From: Teichococcus vastitatis
Lineage (GTDB): Bacteria; Pseudomonadota; Alphaproteobacteria; Acetobacterales; Acetobacteraceae
NCBI RefSeq assembly: GCF_003604215.1
Contig: NZ_QXGS01000003.1
Location: forward strand, 124,001 to 188,000
Direction of reading: 5' to 3'
Length of the DNA: 64,000 bases
Position numbers and translations under genes: made by a program. Positions 53,677-62,761 of this stretch are shown in pieces. Within the stretch, counting starts at the first letter, position 1, and every line of letters starts with the position of its first letter. The notes beneath the pieces are model-generated. The model saw only the letters and a program-made list of their open reading frames with translations, did no database searches and was not told the origin of the DNA.

Positions 53677-54312
53677 TTAGTCGGCCTCGCCTGCCGGACG
53701 ACCGGTGCAGTGCCGCCAGTGATGCCAAAGCAGCCGCGCCGCCAGGGAACGCCAGGGGCGCCACGCCTCCGACAGCGTTGCCAGCGCTCGCGGCGGCGGG
53801 CGGGCTGGCAACCCCTTCAACTGCTGCACCGAGGCAGCGAGCGCTACATCGCCATAGGGAAAGATGTCCGGCCGCCCTTCGGCGAACAGCAGATGAACCT
53901 GCGCCGTCCAGGGCCCGAGGCCGCGCTGCGCCGACAGGTGATCGATCGCCACCTGGTCCGGCATGTCCGACAAGGCATCCAGGCGCAGCGCACCGTCCAG
54001 GCAGGCCTGCGCCAAGCCACGCAGGTGGGCCACCTTGGGCCGGGAGAGGCCGGCGCTGCGGAAGTCCACGTCGTCCAGCAGCAACAAGCCGCGGGGTTCC
54101 AGGGCGCCCGGCAGGGCGGCGAAGCGGCGCCAGATGGCGTCCGCCGCATGGTTGCTGATCTGCTGGCCCAGCACGGTCCGCGCCAGCCCGCCGAAGCCGC
54201 GTGGCCGGCTTCGCCAGGGAAGCGGGCCGGCTGCGGCCTCGATGCCGGCGAAGTCCGGATCGGCCTGGCACAGCTCCGCCATGGCCAGGGTGGCCCAGCT
54301 AGGTCCGGTCAT
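53677..54312 (-). CDS. DNA-3-methyladenine glycosylase II (AlkA-like)
   Basis: The protein has 211 residues of the HhH-GPD superfamily. FGGLARTVLGQQISNHAADA starts the core, LSRPKVAHLRGLAQ precedes the helix-hairpin-helix, QRGLGPWTAQVHLLF is the hairpin itself, and Asp155 in FPYGDVALAAS is the catalytic aspartate. There is no N-terminal AlkA domain and no iron-sulfur cluster, as in short AlkA2-type enzymes. It removes alkylated bases to start base excision repair. Confidence 0.9.
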   Translation of the reverse strand: MTGPSWATLAMAELCQADPDFAGIEAAAGPLPWRSRPRGFGGLARTVLGQQISNHAADAIWRRFAALPGALEPRGLLLLDDVDFRSAGLSRPKVAHLRGLAQACLDGALRLDALSDMPDQVAIDHLSAQRGLGPWTAQVHLLFAEGRPDIFPYGDVALAASVQQLKGLPARPPPRALATLSEAWRPWRSLAARLLWHHWRHCTGRPAGEAD

Positions 54313-54419
54313 CGTGGCGCCTCATCTCGTTTCGGGTCCCAATGCAACGAAACGCAACGGCGCGGGCCAGGGCAAAAGCCTGTAACATGATGAGCGGGCA
54401 TCATCGCCATATCTCTTCT

Positions 54420-55196
54420 ATGGTCGACAACATGGAACCCCCTCCGCACATTCTCGTCGTCGATGATGATCGGGAAATCCGCGATCTCCTGTCGAAGTTC
54501 CTGGAGCGACAATCCTGCCGGGTGACGGCCGCCCGGGATGCGCGGGAGGCGCGGCGGCTGTGGCCGCTCGGCCGCTATCACCTGGTGGTGCTGGACCTGA
54601 TGCTGCCGGGCGAATCGGGCCTGGAGTTCGCCCGCTGGCTGCGCAGCCAGTCGGACGTGCCAATCGTGATGCTGACCGCGATGAGCGAGGAAACCGACCG
54701 GATCGTCGGGCTGGAACTCGGGGCCGATGATTACGTGGCCAAGCCGTTCAACCCGCGCGAATTGCTGGCGCGCATCCGCGCCGTGCTTCGCCGCGCCAGC
54801 GGTGAGGGCAACAGCACCCAGGAGCCGCCGGCCAAGGCGATCCGCTTCGCCGGCTGGACGCTGGAGCCTGCCCGCCGCCGGTTGCTGAACCAGGACGGGG
54901 TGGAGGTGCCGCTCACGGGTGGCGAGTATGAATTGCTGATGGTGCTGGTGGAGCGGCCCAACCGGGTGCTGACCCGCGACATGCTGATGGATCTGCTGCG
55001 CGGCCGGCAGGCCGGGCCGTTCGACCGCGCCATCGACGTCGCGGTGTCGAGGCTGCGGCGCAAGCTGGAGGATGACGGGCGCAACCCCAGCCTGATCAAG
55101 ACGGTTCGGGGCGGCGGCTACGTGCTGGCCGCCACGGTGGAGAAGGCGGCCGAACTGCCGCAGGGCCTCGCCCTCGCCGGCGGCACCGCGCCCTGA
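54420..55196 (+). CDS. OmpR-family response regulator
   Basis: The protein has about 258 residues. The receiver domain has ILVVDDDREIRDLL, phospho-acceptor Asp59 in VVLDLMLPGESG, MLTAMSE and the invariant Lys in YVAKPFNPREL. The winged-helix output domain follows with LTGGEYELLMVLVERPNRVL and RLRRKLEDDGRNPSLIKTVR. It activates or represses genes on phosphorylation by the sensor kinase encoded 10 bases downstream. The start could also be 54432 or 54387; none has a strong ribosome site. Confidence 0.92.
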   Translation: MVDNMEPPPHILVVDDDREIRDLLSKFLERQSCRVTAARDAREARRLWPLGRYHLVVLDLMLPGESGLEFARWLRSQSDVPIVMLTAMSEETDRIVGLELGADDYVAKPFNPRELLARIRAVLRRASGEGNSTQEPPAKAIRFAGWTLEPARRRLLNQDGVEVPLTGGEYELLMVLVERPNRVLTRDMLMDLLRGRQAGPFDRAIDVAVSRLRRKLEDDGRNPSLIKTVRGGGYVLAATVEKAAELPQGLALAGGTAP

Positions 55197-55206
55197 TGCG
55201 CCGCCG

Positions 55207-56559
55207 ATGATCCGCCGCCTGCTGCCCTGCAGCCTCGCGGGGCGCACGGCTCTGTTTCTGACGCTGGCGCTGATGCTGGTGCAGGCGGCCGGGCTGACCA
55301 TCCATGCGCTGGACCGGCTGGATCTGCAGCGGATCATGTTGTCCCGGGAGGTGAGCACGCGCGCCTTCATCTTCTGGCGCACGGCCGTGCTGGCCAGCCC
55401 GGACCGCCGGCCGACCATGTTGCAGGAGGTCGACCTGATGCGCGGCCTGCGGGCCGATCTGTCCGAGCTTCCAGCGGTGCGGCCCGGCATGCCGCCGCCG
55501 CCGCTCGGCCTCGCCGAGCTGTTCCAGGTCAAGCAGTGGCGCACCCTGCCGCCCCATCTGCGTCCCCGGACACTGCTGGTCGCGGGCGGCCCGACGATGC
55601 GCGACCTGGTGGTGGCCAGCCAACTGCCCGATGGCAACTGGGTCAATCTGTGGCTGTCCGTTCCGGTTCTGCGGCCCTGGCATTCCAGCGCCTTCCTGGT
55701 CGCCTTCCTGCTGATGACTGGTGCGGCGCTGGCATTGATCCTCTGGGCAACGCGGCGCCTGACCCGGCCTGTTTCGGCCCTGGCCCGGGCCGCCGAGCGG
55801 CTGGGCCGAGACGTCAACGCGCCGCCCCTGCCGGAGAACGGGCCGCGCGAGGTGGCCACTGCGGCGCGTGCCTTCAACACCATGGCCGAGCGCATCCGCC
55901 GCTTCGTGGGCGACCGCACGCAGATGCTGGCCGCCATTGGCCACGACCTGCGCACGCCGATCACGAGGCTGCGGTTGCGCGCCGAGTTCCTCGATGATGA
56001 CGAGCAGCGGCGCAAGATGCTGGCGGACCTGGACGAGATGGAGGCGATGGTCAACGCGACCCTGGCCTTTGCCCGCGATGACGCGGCGACCGAGCCCTCG
56101 GTGCCGCTCGACCTCGCGGCGCTGTGCCGGACGGTGCTGGACGAGGCCGCCGATGCCCGCCCCGAGCTGACCAACGAGGCCGCCTCCTATGAGGGGCCGG
56201 AGCGGCTGCGCATCCGCGCCCGGCCAATGGCGCTGAAGCGCGCCCTGGCCAATCTGGTGGGGAATGCGCTGAATTACGGCGGCACGGTGCGCATCCTGCT
56301 GGATGGCCATGGCAGCGGAGCGGAATCCAGCCTGGTGCGCATGCGGGTGGAGGATGACGGCCCTGGCATCCCGGAAGACTGCCTGGAGGTGGTGTTCCAG
56401 CCGTTCCGCCGGCTGGAGACCAGTCGCAATCGGGAAACCGGCGGCACCGGCCTCGGCCTGCCGATCGCCCGCAACATCCTGCGCGCCCATGGCGGCGACG
56501 TGGTGCTGCGCAACCGGCAGCAGGGCGGCCTGTGCGCCCTGGTAACCCTGCCGGCCTGA
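55207..56559 (+). CDS. Sensor histidine kinase, EnvZ-like
   Basis: The protein has 450 residues. The first membrane helix is in ALFLTLALMLVQAAGLTIHA, a periplasmic domain of about 130 residues follows, then a second helix FLVAFLLMTGAALALILWAT and a HAMP domain with ARAAERLGRDV. The phospho-acceptor is His246 in AAIGHDLRTPITRLRLRAE. The ATP-binding domain has NLVGNALNYGG (N box), DDGPGIPEDCL (G1) and GTGLGLPIARNI (G2). It pairs with the OmpR-type regulator upstream. The signal is unknown. Its stop lies in a 6-base hairpin shared with the convergent M20 gene. Confidence 0.93.
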   Translation: MIRRLLPCSLAGRTALFLTLALMLVQAAGLTIHALDRLDLQRIMLSREVSTRAFIFWRTAVLASPDRRPTMLQEVDLMRGLRADLSELPAVRPGMPPPPLGLAELFQVKQWRTLPPHLRPRTLLVAGGPTMRDLVVASQLPDGNWVNLWLSVPVLRPWHSSAFLVAFLLMTGAALALILWATRRLTRPVSALARAAERLGRDVNAPPLPENGPREVATAARAFNTMAERIRRFVGDRTQMLAAIGHDLRTPITRLRLRAEFLDDDEQRRKMLADLDEMEAMVNATLAFARDDAATEPSVPLDLAALCRTVLDEAADARPELTNEAASYEGPERLRIRARPMALKRALANLVGNALNYGGTVRILLDGHGSGAESSLVRMRVEDDGPGIPEDCLEVVFQPFRRLETSRNRETGGTGLGLPIARNILRAHGGDVVLRNRQQGGLCALVTLPA

Positions 56560-56568
56560 GGTTCAGGC
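56554..56568. terminator. Short hairpin spanning two convergent stop codons
   Basis: GCCTGA-GGT-TCAGGC: each arm contains one gene's stop codon. It is too short to be a confident terminator. Confidence 0.3.
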
Positions 56569-57753
56569 GAGCTTCAGCTCCTCCCGCACCAGGCTGACCC
56601 AGTATCCGGCGCCATACGGGATGGCATCGTCGTTGAAGTTGTAGGTTGGCGTGTGCAGCCCTTCCGAGGTGGCTCCACCCGCGCCCTGGCCCAGGAAGAT
56701 GAACGCGCCGGGACGGGCGTCCAGCATGTAGGCGAAGTCCTCGCCGCCGGTGACCGGCTGCGCCTCGCCATCGGTGTTCCCGCGCCCGACCAGCGCGGCG
56801 GCAGCGTCGATGGCAGTGGCGGTCTGCTCGGGGTGGTTCACCAGAGGCGTGCCGTTGCGGTTGTACTTCACCTCGGCCGAGCAGCCGAAGCTTCCCGCCA
56901 GCCCCTGGGCCAGCTCGTTCATGCGCCGCTCGATGGTGTCGCGCACATGCGGCAGAAAGGAACGGGCGGTGCCGCCGACGCGGATCTCGGACGGCATCAC
57001 ATTGGTAGAACCGAAGGAGCCACCATCAATGGCGCCGACGCTGACCACGCCCGCCTCGATCGCGGCGATGTTGCGGCTCACAATGGTCTGCAACGCCAGG
57101 ATGAACTGCGCCTGCAGCACGGTGACGTCGGTGGACAGGTGCGCCGCCGCGCCGCCATGGCCGCCGGTGCCGCGGAAGGTCACCACCCAGCGATCCGGCG
57201 CCGCCATGAACGGGCCGGGGCGGATGGCGAACTGGCCGAGCGGCAGGCCCGGCTCGTTGTGCAGGCCGTATACGGCGTCGACCGGGAAGCGCTCGAACAG
57301 GCCGTCCGCCAGCATCGCTTTGGCGCCGCCGCGGCCTTCCTCGGCCGGCTGGAAGATGAAGTGCACGGTGCCGCCGAAATCGCGGTGCTGCGACAGGTAG
57401 CGCGCGGCGCCCAGCAGCATCGTCGTGTGGCCATCATGGCCGCAGGCATGCATGGTGCCGGGGTTGGTGGAGGCATAGGGCAGGCCGGTGGCCTCGTGGA
57501 TCAGCAGCGCGTCCATGTCGGCGCGCAGCCCGATGGCGCGTTGGCCCGCCAGGCGGCCCTTCAACGTGCCCACCACGCCAAACCTGCCGACGCCCTCCGT
57601 GACGTCCAGCCCGTATTCCCGCAGCCTGGCGGCCACCAGGGCGGAGGTCCGCTTCTCCTCCATCCCCATCTCGGGGTGCGCATGGATGTCCTGGCGGATG
57701 GCGGCGAGGTCCGGCTGCAGCGCGCGCAGCTCAGCGAGAAGGGTGTCGTTCAC
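56563..57753 (-). CDS. M20-family amidohydrolase (hippurate/N-acyl amino acid hydrolase type)
   Basis: The protein has 396 residues, with a GTG start at 57753 preceded by GGGAG. The metal site is visible in GLRADMDALLI, TMHACGHDGHTTMLLGAARY and QPAEEGRGGAKAMLADGLFE; YGLHNEPGLPLGQ and VTGGEDFAYML complete the family blocks. The dimerisation (lid) domain lies in the middle, with GTGGHGGAAHLSTD-like sequence. The family removes acyl groups from amino acids such as hippurate or indole-acetyl conjugates in the cytosol. The substrate is not fixed by sequence. Confidence 0.92.
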   Translation of the reverse strand: MNDTLLAELRALQPDLAAIRQDIHAHPEMGMEEKRTSALVAARLREYGLDVTEGVGRFGVVGTLKGRLAGQRAIGLRADMDALLIHEATGLPYASTNPGTMHACGHDGHTTMLLGAARYLSQHRDFGGTVHFIFQPAEEGRGGAKAMLADGLFERFPVDAVYGLHNEPGLPLGQFAIRPGPFMAAPDRWVVTFRGTGGHGGAAAHLSTDVTVLQAQFILALQTIVSRNIAAIEAGVVSVGAIDGGSFGSTNVMPSEIRVGGTARSFLPHVRDTIERRMNELAQGLAGSFGCSAEVKYNRNGTPLVNHPEQTATAIDAAAALVGRGNTDGEAQPVTGGEDFAYMLDARPGAFIFLGQGAGGATSEGLHTPTYNFNDDAIPYGAGYWVSLVREELKLA

Positions 57754-57908
57754 GGCATGCTCCCGGATGCCCGGACAGGCATGGCCGAGCCGCGCCTGCC
57801 GGGAAAAGCCCTGTCATGAACCGCATGACGGCGGAAGAAAAGCACCCGTGAAGGGCGGCGCTGGCAAATCTTCAGCGAGCGGCGCATAGCGGGGCGACAA
57901 GCAAGGAC

Positions 57909-58229
57909 ATGATGATGGACAAGGACGCGCTGACCGCCTGGGCGCTGAAGAATGGCTGGGAGATGATCGGCGGCCATCCCAGCCTGGCCAAGCCGAACGC
58001 ACCGAAGGAAGCCATCGTGCGGTTGGTGTTCAAGGCGACGGTGGTGGCCCTGGAGGTCAAGAAACCGGCCGGAAAGTGGGAAAAGGTCGGTGGCGACAGC
58101 TATGCCAAGGTCACCCCGCCGCAGGATGACGATTTGCTGCCCGCCGGTCTCGGCTTCGAGAAGGTGCCCAGCATCACCAAGCTGATGCAGGATAGCCGCG
58201 ACCGGAAGGTGTTCTCGGCCTTCGGGTGA
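57909..58229 (+). CDS. Hypothetical protein, unrecognised
   Basis: The protein has 106 residues, soluble and charged: MMMDKDALTAWALKNGWEMI, then GGHPSLAKPNAPKEAIVRLV, with a Lys-rich centre and SITKLMQDSRDRKVFSAFG at the end. AAGGA precedes the start, and codon use matches the neighbours, which supports a real gene. I cannot name a family. It is convergent with gltX, sharing the hairpin at 58225-58259. Confidence 0.7.
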   Translation: MMMDKDALTAWALKNGWEMIGGHPSLAKPNAPKEAIVRLVFKATVVALEVKKPAGKWEKVGGDSYAKVTPPQDDDLLPAGLGFEKVPSITKLMQDSRDRKVFSAFG

Positions 58230-58259
58230 AGCCGGGCGGCGGCCGCGCCCGGCCTCACC
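58225..58259. terminator. Bidirectional terminator between the small gene and gltX
   Basis: GGTGA plus GCCGGGCG pairs with CGCCCGGC plus TCACC, interrupted by one A-C mismatch, with a 7-base loop. Confidence 0.65.
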
Positions 58260-58262
58260 GCA

Positions 58263-59657
58263 TCAGGCGCCGGCGGCGGCCCGCATCCGCGCCAACGCCT
58301 CCTCCCGGCCGAGCGCGAATAGCACCGCGTCGATCGGCGGCGACTGGGTGCTGCCGGTAAGCGCCGCCCGCAGCGGCTGCGCCACGGCGCCGAGCTTCAT
58401 GTTCTTCACCTCGGCATAGTCGCGCAGCCATTGGTCGAGGTCGGCACGCTCCCACGGCGCGCCCGACAGGAACTCGGCCAGGTCGAGCAGCCGGGCCTTG
58501 CTGTCGTCGTTCAGCTGTGCCTGCGCCTTGGGCTCGAAGGCGAGGGGTACGCTGGCAATGGCGAAGCGGCACATGGACGCCGCCTCCAGCAGGGTGCGGG
58601 CGCGCGGCTGGATGTCCGGCATCAGGGCGCGCACGGTGGTGGCGGCGCCGTGTGGCAGCGGGCCATCGCGCCGCAGGATCTCCAGCACCTCGCCGGTCAC
58701 CGCGTCCGAGTCCTTCTGCCGCAGGTACTGCGCGTTCAGATGCGTCAGCTTGGCGTAATCCATGCGGCTGGCGGCGCGGCCGACATCCTTGAGGTCGAAC
58801 AGCTCGATGGCGCGATCACGCGGCACGAACTCCTCGTCGCCATGACCCCAGCCGAGGCGCAGGAGATAGTTGCACACGGCTTCCGGCAGGAAGCCCTGGT
58901 CGCGGAACTCCAGCGCCCCCACCGCCCCGTGCCGCTTCGACAGCTTGGCGCCATCCGCGCCGTGGATCAGCGGAATGTGCGCGAAATGCGGCCGGGTCCA
59001 GCCCATGGCGTCGTAGATCATCGCCTGACGGAAGGTATTGGTCAGGTGGTCGTCGCCGCGGATCACGTGGGTGATGCGCATATCATGATCATCCACCACC
59101 ACCGCGTGCAGATAGGTCGGCGTGCCATCGGAACGCAGGATGATCATGTCATCCAGCTCCGTGTTCTGTACCCGGACCTCGCCCTGTACCAGGTCGCGGA
59201 TCACCGTCTCGCCCTCGCGCGGAGCCTTGATGCGGATCACCGGCTTGACGCCCGGTGGCGCCTCGGCCGGATCGCGGTCGCGCCAGCGGCCGTCATAGCG
59301 CGGCGGCCGGCCTTCCTTCATGGCCATCTCCCGCATCTGCACCAGCTCCTCGGGCGTGCAGAAGCACAGGTAGGCCTTGCCCTGCGCAAGCAATTCCCGC
59401 GCCACCGCGGCATGGCGGGCCTCCTGGGCGGTCTGCATCACCGGCGGCTCGTCCGGCGTCAGGCCGAGCCAGTCCAGACTCTCGATGATCTGCCGCACAG
59501 CTTCCGGCGTTGAGCGGGCGCGATCCGTGTCCTCGATCCGCAGCAGGTACTGGCCGCCATGGTGACGGGCGAACAGGAAGTTGAACAACGCCGTGCGGGC
59601 CCCGCCGATATGCAGGTAGCCGGTGGGCGAGGGGGCAAAACGGGTGCGTACGGTCAT
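58263..59657 (-). CDS. gltX: Glutamate-tRNA ligase
   Basis: The protein has 464 residues, class I synthetase. TRFAPSPTGYLHIGGARTAL contains the HIGH-type motif (HIGG), and GAKLSKRHGAVG is the KMSKS-type motif (KLSKR). IEDTDRARSTPEAVRQI and LDYNQ-free glutamate-binding segments such as THVIRGDDHLTNT are typical. It charges tRNA-Glu, and in many alphaproteobacteria also tRNA-Gln for later amidation. It is divergent from comEC. Confidence 0.96.
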   Translation of the reverse strand: MTVRTRFAPSPTGYLHIGGARTALFNFLFARHHGGQYLLRIEDTDRARSTPEAVRQIIESLDWLGLTPDEPPVMQTAQEARHAAVARELLAQGKAYLCFCTPEELVQMREMAMKEGRPPRYDGRWRDRDPAEAPPGVKPVIRIKAPREGETVIRDLVQGEVRVQNTELDDMIILRSDGTPTYLHAVVVDDHDMRITHVIRGDDHLTNTFRQAMIYDAMGWTRPHFAHIPLIHGADGAKLSKRHGAVGALEFRDQGFLPEAVCNYLLRLGWGHGDEEFVPRDRAIELFDLKDVGRAASRMDYAKLTHLNAQYLRQKDSDAVTGEVLEILRRDGPLPHGAATTVRALMPDIQPRARTLLEAASMCRFAIASVPLAFEPKAQAQLNDDSKARLLDLAEFLSGAPWERADLDQWLRDYAEVKNMKLGAVAQPLRAALTGSTQSPPIDAVLFALGREEALARMRAAAGA

Positions 59658-59736
59658 GGCTCGGCGTCTTCCTTCGAGCCGGTGCTTCTAACATCCCTGC
59701 CGCCTGCTGTAGAGTGCGCGCAGAGGTTGATAATTC

Positions 59737-61953
59737 ATGTCAGATCTTGTCGTCGATCCGAAGCGCCCGGTCTCCTGGCCGAGTTTCAGCCTGGGCAACG
59801 GGTGGCGCGGCGTCGCCGGGGCCCTGGCCGGGGACTGGCATCGCCTGCCGCTCTGGCTGCCGGTGGCGTTGGGCATCGGCATCCTGGGGTATTTCAGTCG
59901 CACCACCGAGCCTTCCGGTGTCTGGTGGCTGTTGCCCGCGCCGGTGCTGGCCGCGGCGCTGCTGCTGCGGCACCGGCCGTGGCTGGGGTGGGCCCTGGGC
60001 TATGCCGGCGTGGTGCTGCTGGGTTTCGCCCTGGCCGGGTGGCATGCGGCCCGGATGCCGCCGCCCCTGGAACTGCCGCGTCGTGCCGTGGTGCTGGAAG
60101 GACAGGTGGAACGCGTCGAGAAGCTGCCGAAGGGGCTCCGCGTCACGCTCGGCGCGGCGCGGCTCGGACCGGATGAGCCGCCACTGGTGCGCATCCTGCG
60201 CATCCGGCTGCGGGACGATGACCCGTTGCAGCCGATGCCGGGAGAAAGGCTCCGCGTCCGTGCGCTGGTGCGCGAGCCCTCGGCTCCGGTTCAGCCGGGT
60301 GGCTGGGACTTTCAGCGCGACGCCTTCTTCAGTGGCCTCGGCGGCTCCGGCTTCGCGCTGGGTGCGGCGGAGCGGCTGGGCGAGGCCGCCGCCCCACGCC
60401 CCTTCGCCCGGCTGCGCCGCTGCATCGAGCAGCGGGTCATGGCGGCGGTGCCCGGTGGCGGCGGAGCCGTCGCGGCCGCCCTGTTGACCGGAAGCCAGAG
60501 CGGCATCCCGAAGGAAGACATGCAGGCCATGCGCGATTCAGGGCTGGCGCACCTGTTGTCCGTCTCCGGCCTGCACATCGCGATCGTCATGGGTCTGGGC
60601 TTCGGGTTGCTGCGCTTCGGCATTGCCCTGGTTCCGGCGCTGGCGCTGCGATTCGACAGCAAGGTCGTCGCGGCCCCGGGCGGACTTCTGCTCGGCTTCG
60701 GCTACCTGCTGCTGACCGGGCTGCAGGTGCCCATGCTGCGCTCCTTCGCCATGGCGGCAGTGGTGACGCTGGGGGTGATGCTGGGGCGCCGCGCGCTATC
60801 GCTGCGCGTACTCGCCGCCGCAGCCGTCGTGGTGATGGCGATCCAGCCGGCGGCGCTGCTGGGACCCTCCTTCCAGATGAGCTTCGCCGCCGTGCTGGTT
60901 CTGATCGCCTGGGCGGAAGCGAGTGGCCGCTGGATGGCATCCTGGCGCCGCGGCGACGAGTGGTGGCGGCGCCCCACCGTGCTGGCGGGCGGCATGGTCC
61001 TGACCTCACTGCTGGCTGGGCTGGCCACCACCCCCTACGGCCTGCACCATTTCGGGCGGCTGCAACTCTACGGCGTGGCGGCCAACATGGCGGCGGTGCC
61101 GGTGACCTCCTTTCTGGTGATGCCGGCCGGCATGCTCGCGGTGGCGGCCATGCCGTTCGGCCTGGAGGCGGTCCCGCTGCGTCTGATGGGGTTGGGCGTG
61201 GAGCTTATCCTCTGGGTGGCCCGGACCGTGGCGAGCTGGCCCGGCGCCGCGATCTCGGCCATGCCGATCCCGCCGGCCGGCTTGGCGCTGACCAGCCTGG
61301 GGCTGCTGTGGCTGTGCCTGTGGCGGGCCCGGTGGCGGCTGCTGGGTCTGCCGATGCTGGTGCTCGGACTGGGCAGCGCAGTGCTGGTGACGCCGCCCGA
61401 CCTGCTGATATCGGCCGACGGCAAGCTGATCGCCCTCCGACTGGAGGACGGGCTGCTGTTGCAACGGACCAGCGGCGCTTCCGGCTTTGTTCGCGCCAAC
61501 TGGCTGCGCAGCCTGGGAGAGGAGGAGGCGGAGGCGCTGCCGGCGAGTGCGGCCCGCGAAGATGGGGCTCTGCAATGCGATGCGCTGGTGTGCCGCTTCC
61601 AGCCGCGTCCCGAGGTGGCCGCGGTGCTGCTGCTGCGCACGGCCAAGCCGAAACGCGGCCAGGATCCGGCCGAGATCCGGTCCGAGCCTTATTGCGGCCA
61701 AGCGGCGCTGCTGGTGTCCGGCGAGCCCATCCGGGGCCGCTGCCGCAACAGCCGAACGCTGGACCGGTTCAGCGTGTGGCGCAACGGCGCCCATGCTGTC
61801 TGGCTGCTGCCGGGCGAGGCCCGGGTCGTGTCCGACCGGGAATGGCGCGGCAGCCGCCCATGGGTGCCGCCGCCGCCGGTTCCGGCGGCACGCCGCGCCG
61901 CGGCCGCCCTCAGTAGCGGCGCAGCAGCCCCACGAGTCGACCCTGCACCTTGA
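59737..61953 (+). CDS. comEC: ComEC/Rec2-family DNA-uptake membrane protein
   Basis: The protein has 738 residues. The N-terminal part has membrane helices around residues 35-100, then an OB-like DUF4131 segment. The competence domain begins near residue 225 with [20 protein letters not shown] and the hallmark [19 protein letters not shown], then many helices. The C-terminal part ([20 protein letters not shown]) is a degenerate metallo-hydrolase-like region without the HxHxDH motif. ComEC forms the inner membrane channel for single-stranded DNA in natural transformation; whether this organism is competent is not shown. The last 44 bases overlap the end of lexA on the other strand. Confidence 0.9.
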   Translation: MSDLVVDPKRPVSWPSFSLGNGWRGVAGALAGDWHRLPLWLPVALGIGILGYFSRTTEPSGVWWLLPAPVLAAALLLRHRPWLGWALGYAGVVLLGFALAGWHAARMPPPLELPRRAVVLEGQVERVEKLPKGLRVTLGAARLGPDEPPLVRILRIRLRDDDPLQPMPGERLRVRALVREPSAPVQPGGWDFQRDAFFSGLGGSGFALGAAERLGEAAAPRPFARLRRCIEQRVMAAVPGGGGAVAAALLTGSQSGIPKEDMQAMRDSGLAHLLSVSGLHIAIVMGLGFGLLRFGIALVPALALRFDSKVVAAPGGLLLGFGYLLLTGLQVPMLRSFAMAAVVTLGVMLGRRALSLRVLAAAAVVVMAIQPAALLGPSFQMSFAAVLVLIAWAEASGRWMASWRRGDEWWRRPTVLAGGMVLTSLLAGLATTPYGLHHFGRLQLYGVAANMAAVPVTSFLVMPAGMLAVAAMPFGLEAVPLRLMGLGVELILWVARTVASWPGAAISAMPIPPAGLALTSLGLLWLCLWRARWRLLGLPMLVLGLGSAVLVTPPDLLISADGKLIALRLEDGLLLQRTSGASGFVRANWLRSLGEEEAEALPASAAREDGALQCDALVCRFQPRPEVAAVLLLRTAKPKRGQDPAEIRSEPYCGQAALLVSGEPIRGRCRNSRTLDRFSVWRNGAHAVWLLPGEARVVSDREWRGSRPWVPPPPVPAARRAAAALSSGAAAPRVDPAP

Positions 61954-62623
61954 CCCGGTCGGGGCCGAAGATGCGCGTTTCATAACGCGGATTGGCGGCT
62001 TCCAGGGCGATCGAGTTGCCCTTGCGGCGCAGCCGCTTCAGCGTCACCTCGTTCTCATCCACCAACGCCACGACCACTGCACCGTTCTCGGCCGTGTCGT
62101 CGCGGCGGATGATCACCGTGTCGCCATTCAGGATGCCGGCGCCTTCCATGGAGTCGCCAGACACCTCCAACGCATAGTGATCGCCGCCGCCGAGCAGCGC
62201 CGCCGGAACCTCCACGGTGCCGCCGCCGTCCCGCAGCGCCTCGATCGGCTGACCAGCGGCGATGCGGCCATACAGCGGCAGGTGCACCGCCGCGGCCTCC
62301 GCCGCGTTGCGGCTGGCGCCGGGCAGGTTGGAGGCGAAATTGCCGCGGATTACGTTCGGCGCGAAGGCAGGCGCCCCGGCCCGGGCGGCCTCGGCGGCGG
62401 GCGCCACGCTGTCCGGCAGCCGGATCACCTCCAGGGCCCGGGCGCGGTGTGCGCGCCGCTTCAGGAAGCCACGTTCCTCCAGGGCGGTGATCAGCCGGTG
62501 AATGCCCGACTTGGAGCGCAGGCTGAGGGCTTCCTTCATCTCCTCGAACGAGGGCGAGAACCCCGTGTCGCGCAGATGCCTGTCAATGAAAACCAGCAAC
62601 TCGTGCTGCTTGCGCGTGAGCAT
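61910..62623 (-). CDS. lexA: LexA repressor
   Basis: The protein has 237 residues. The winged helix-turn-helix has [20 protein letters not shown] and [20 protein letters not shown]. The self-cleavage site is Ala123-Gly124 in GRIAAGQP; the catalytic dyad is Ser158 in SGDSMEG and Lys196 in VTLKRL. It represses SOS genes until RecA filaments trigger its cleavage. An SOS box at 62704-62718, about 80 bases upstream, implies autoregulation. ATG 62623 gives the standard start MLTRKQ. The gene is convergent with and overlaps comEC. Confidence 0.97.
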   Translation of the reverse strand: MLTRKQHELLVFIDRHLRDTGFSPSFEEMKEALSLRSKSGIHRLITALEERGFLKRRAHRARALEVIRLPDSVAPAAEAARAGAPAFAPNVIRGNFASNLPGASRNAAEAAAVHLPLYGRIAAGQPIEALRDGGGTVEVPAALLGGGDHYALEVSGDSMEGAGILNGDTVIIRRDDTAENGAVVVALVDENEVTLKRLRRKGNSIALEAANPRYETRIFGPDRVKVQGRLVGLLRRY

Positions 62624-62703
62624 GCGCGGCCCCCCGTGAACATCCTGGCCGTCCCGACGACCAGCCACTGCCGGGCTGCGAACAAACCGGCAACCCAGCC
62701 GAT

Positions 62704-62718
62704 GTTCTACGAAAGTTC
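62704..62718. promoter_or_regulatory. LexA (SOS) box upstream of lexA
   Basis: GTTC-TACGAAA-GTTC on the plus strand fits the alphaproteobacterial SOS box GTTC-N7-GTTC exactly. It lies between moeA and lexA, where an autoregulatory site is expected. Confidence 0.85.
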
Positions 62719-62761
62719 CATCGCTCCGGTCAACAGCATTGCCGCCGATTTCGCTGATGTT

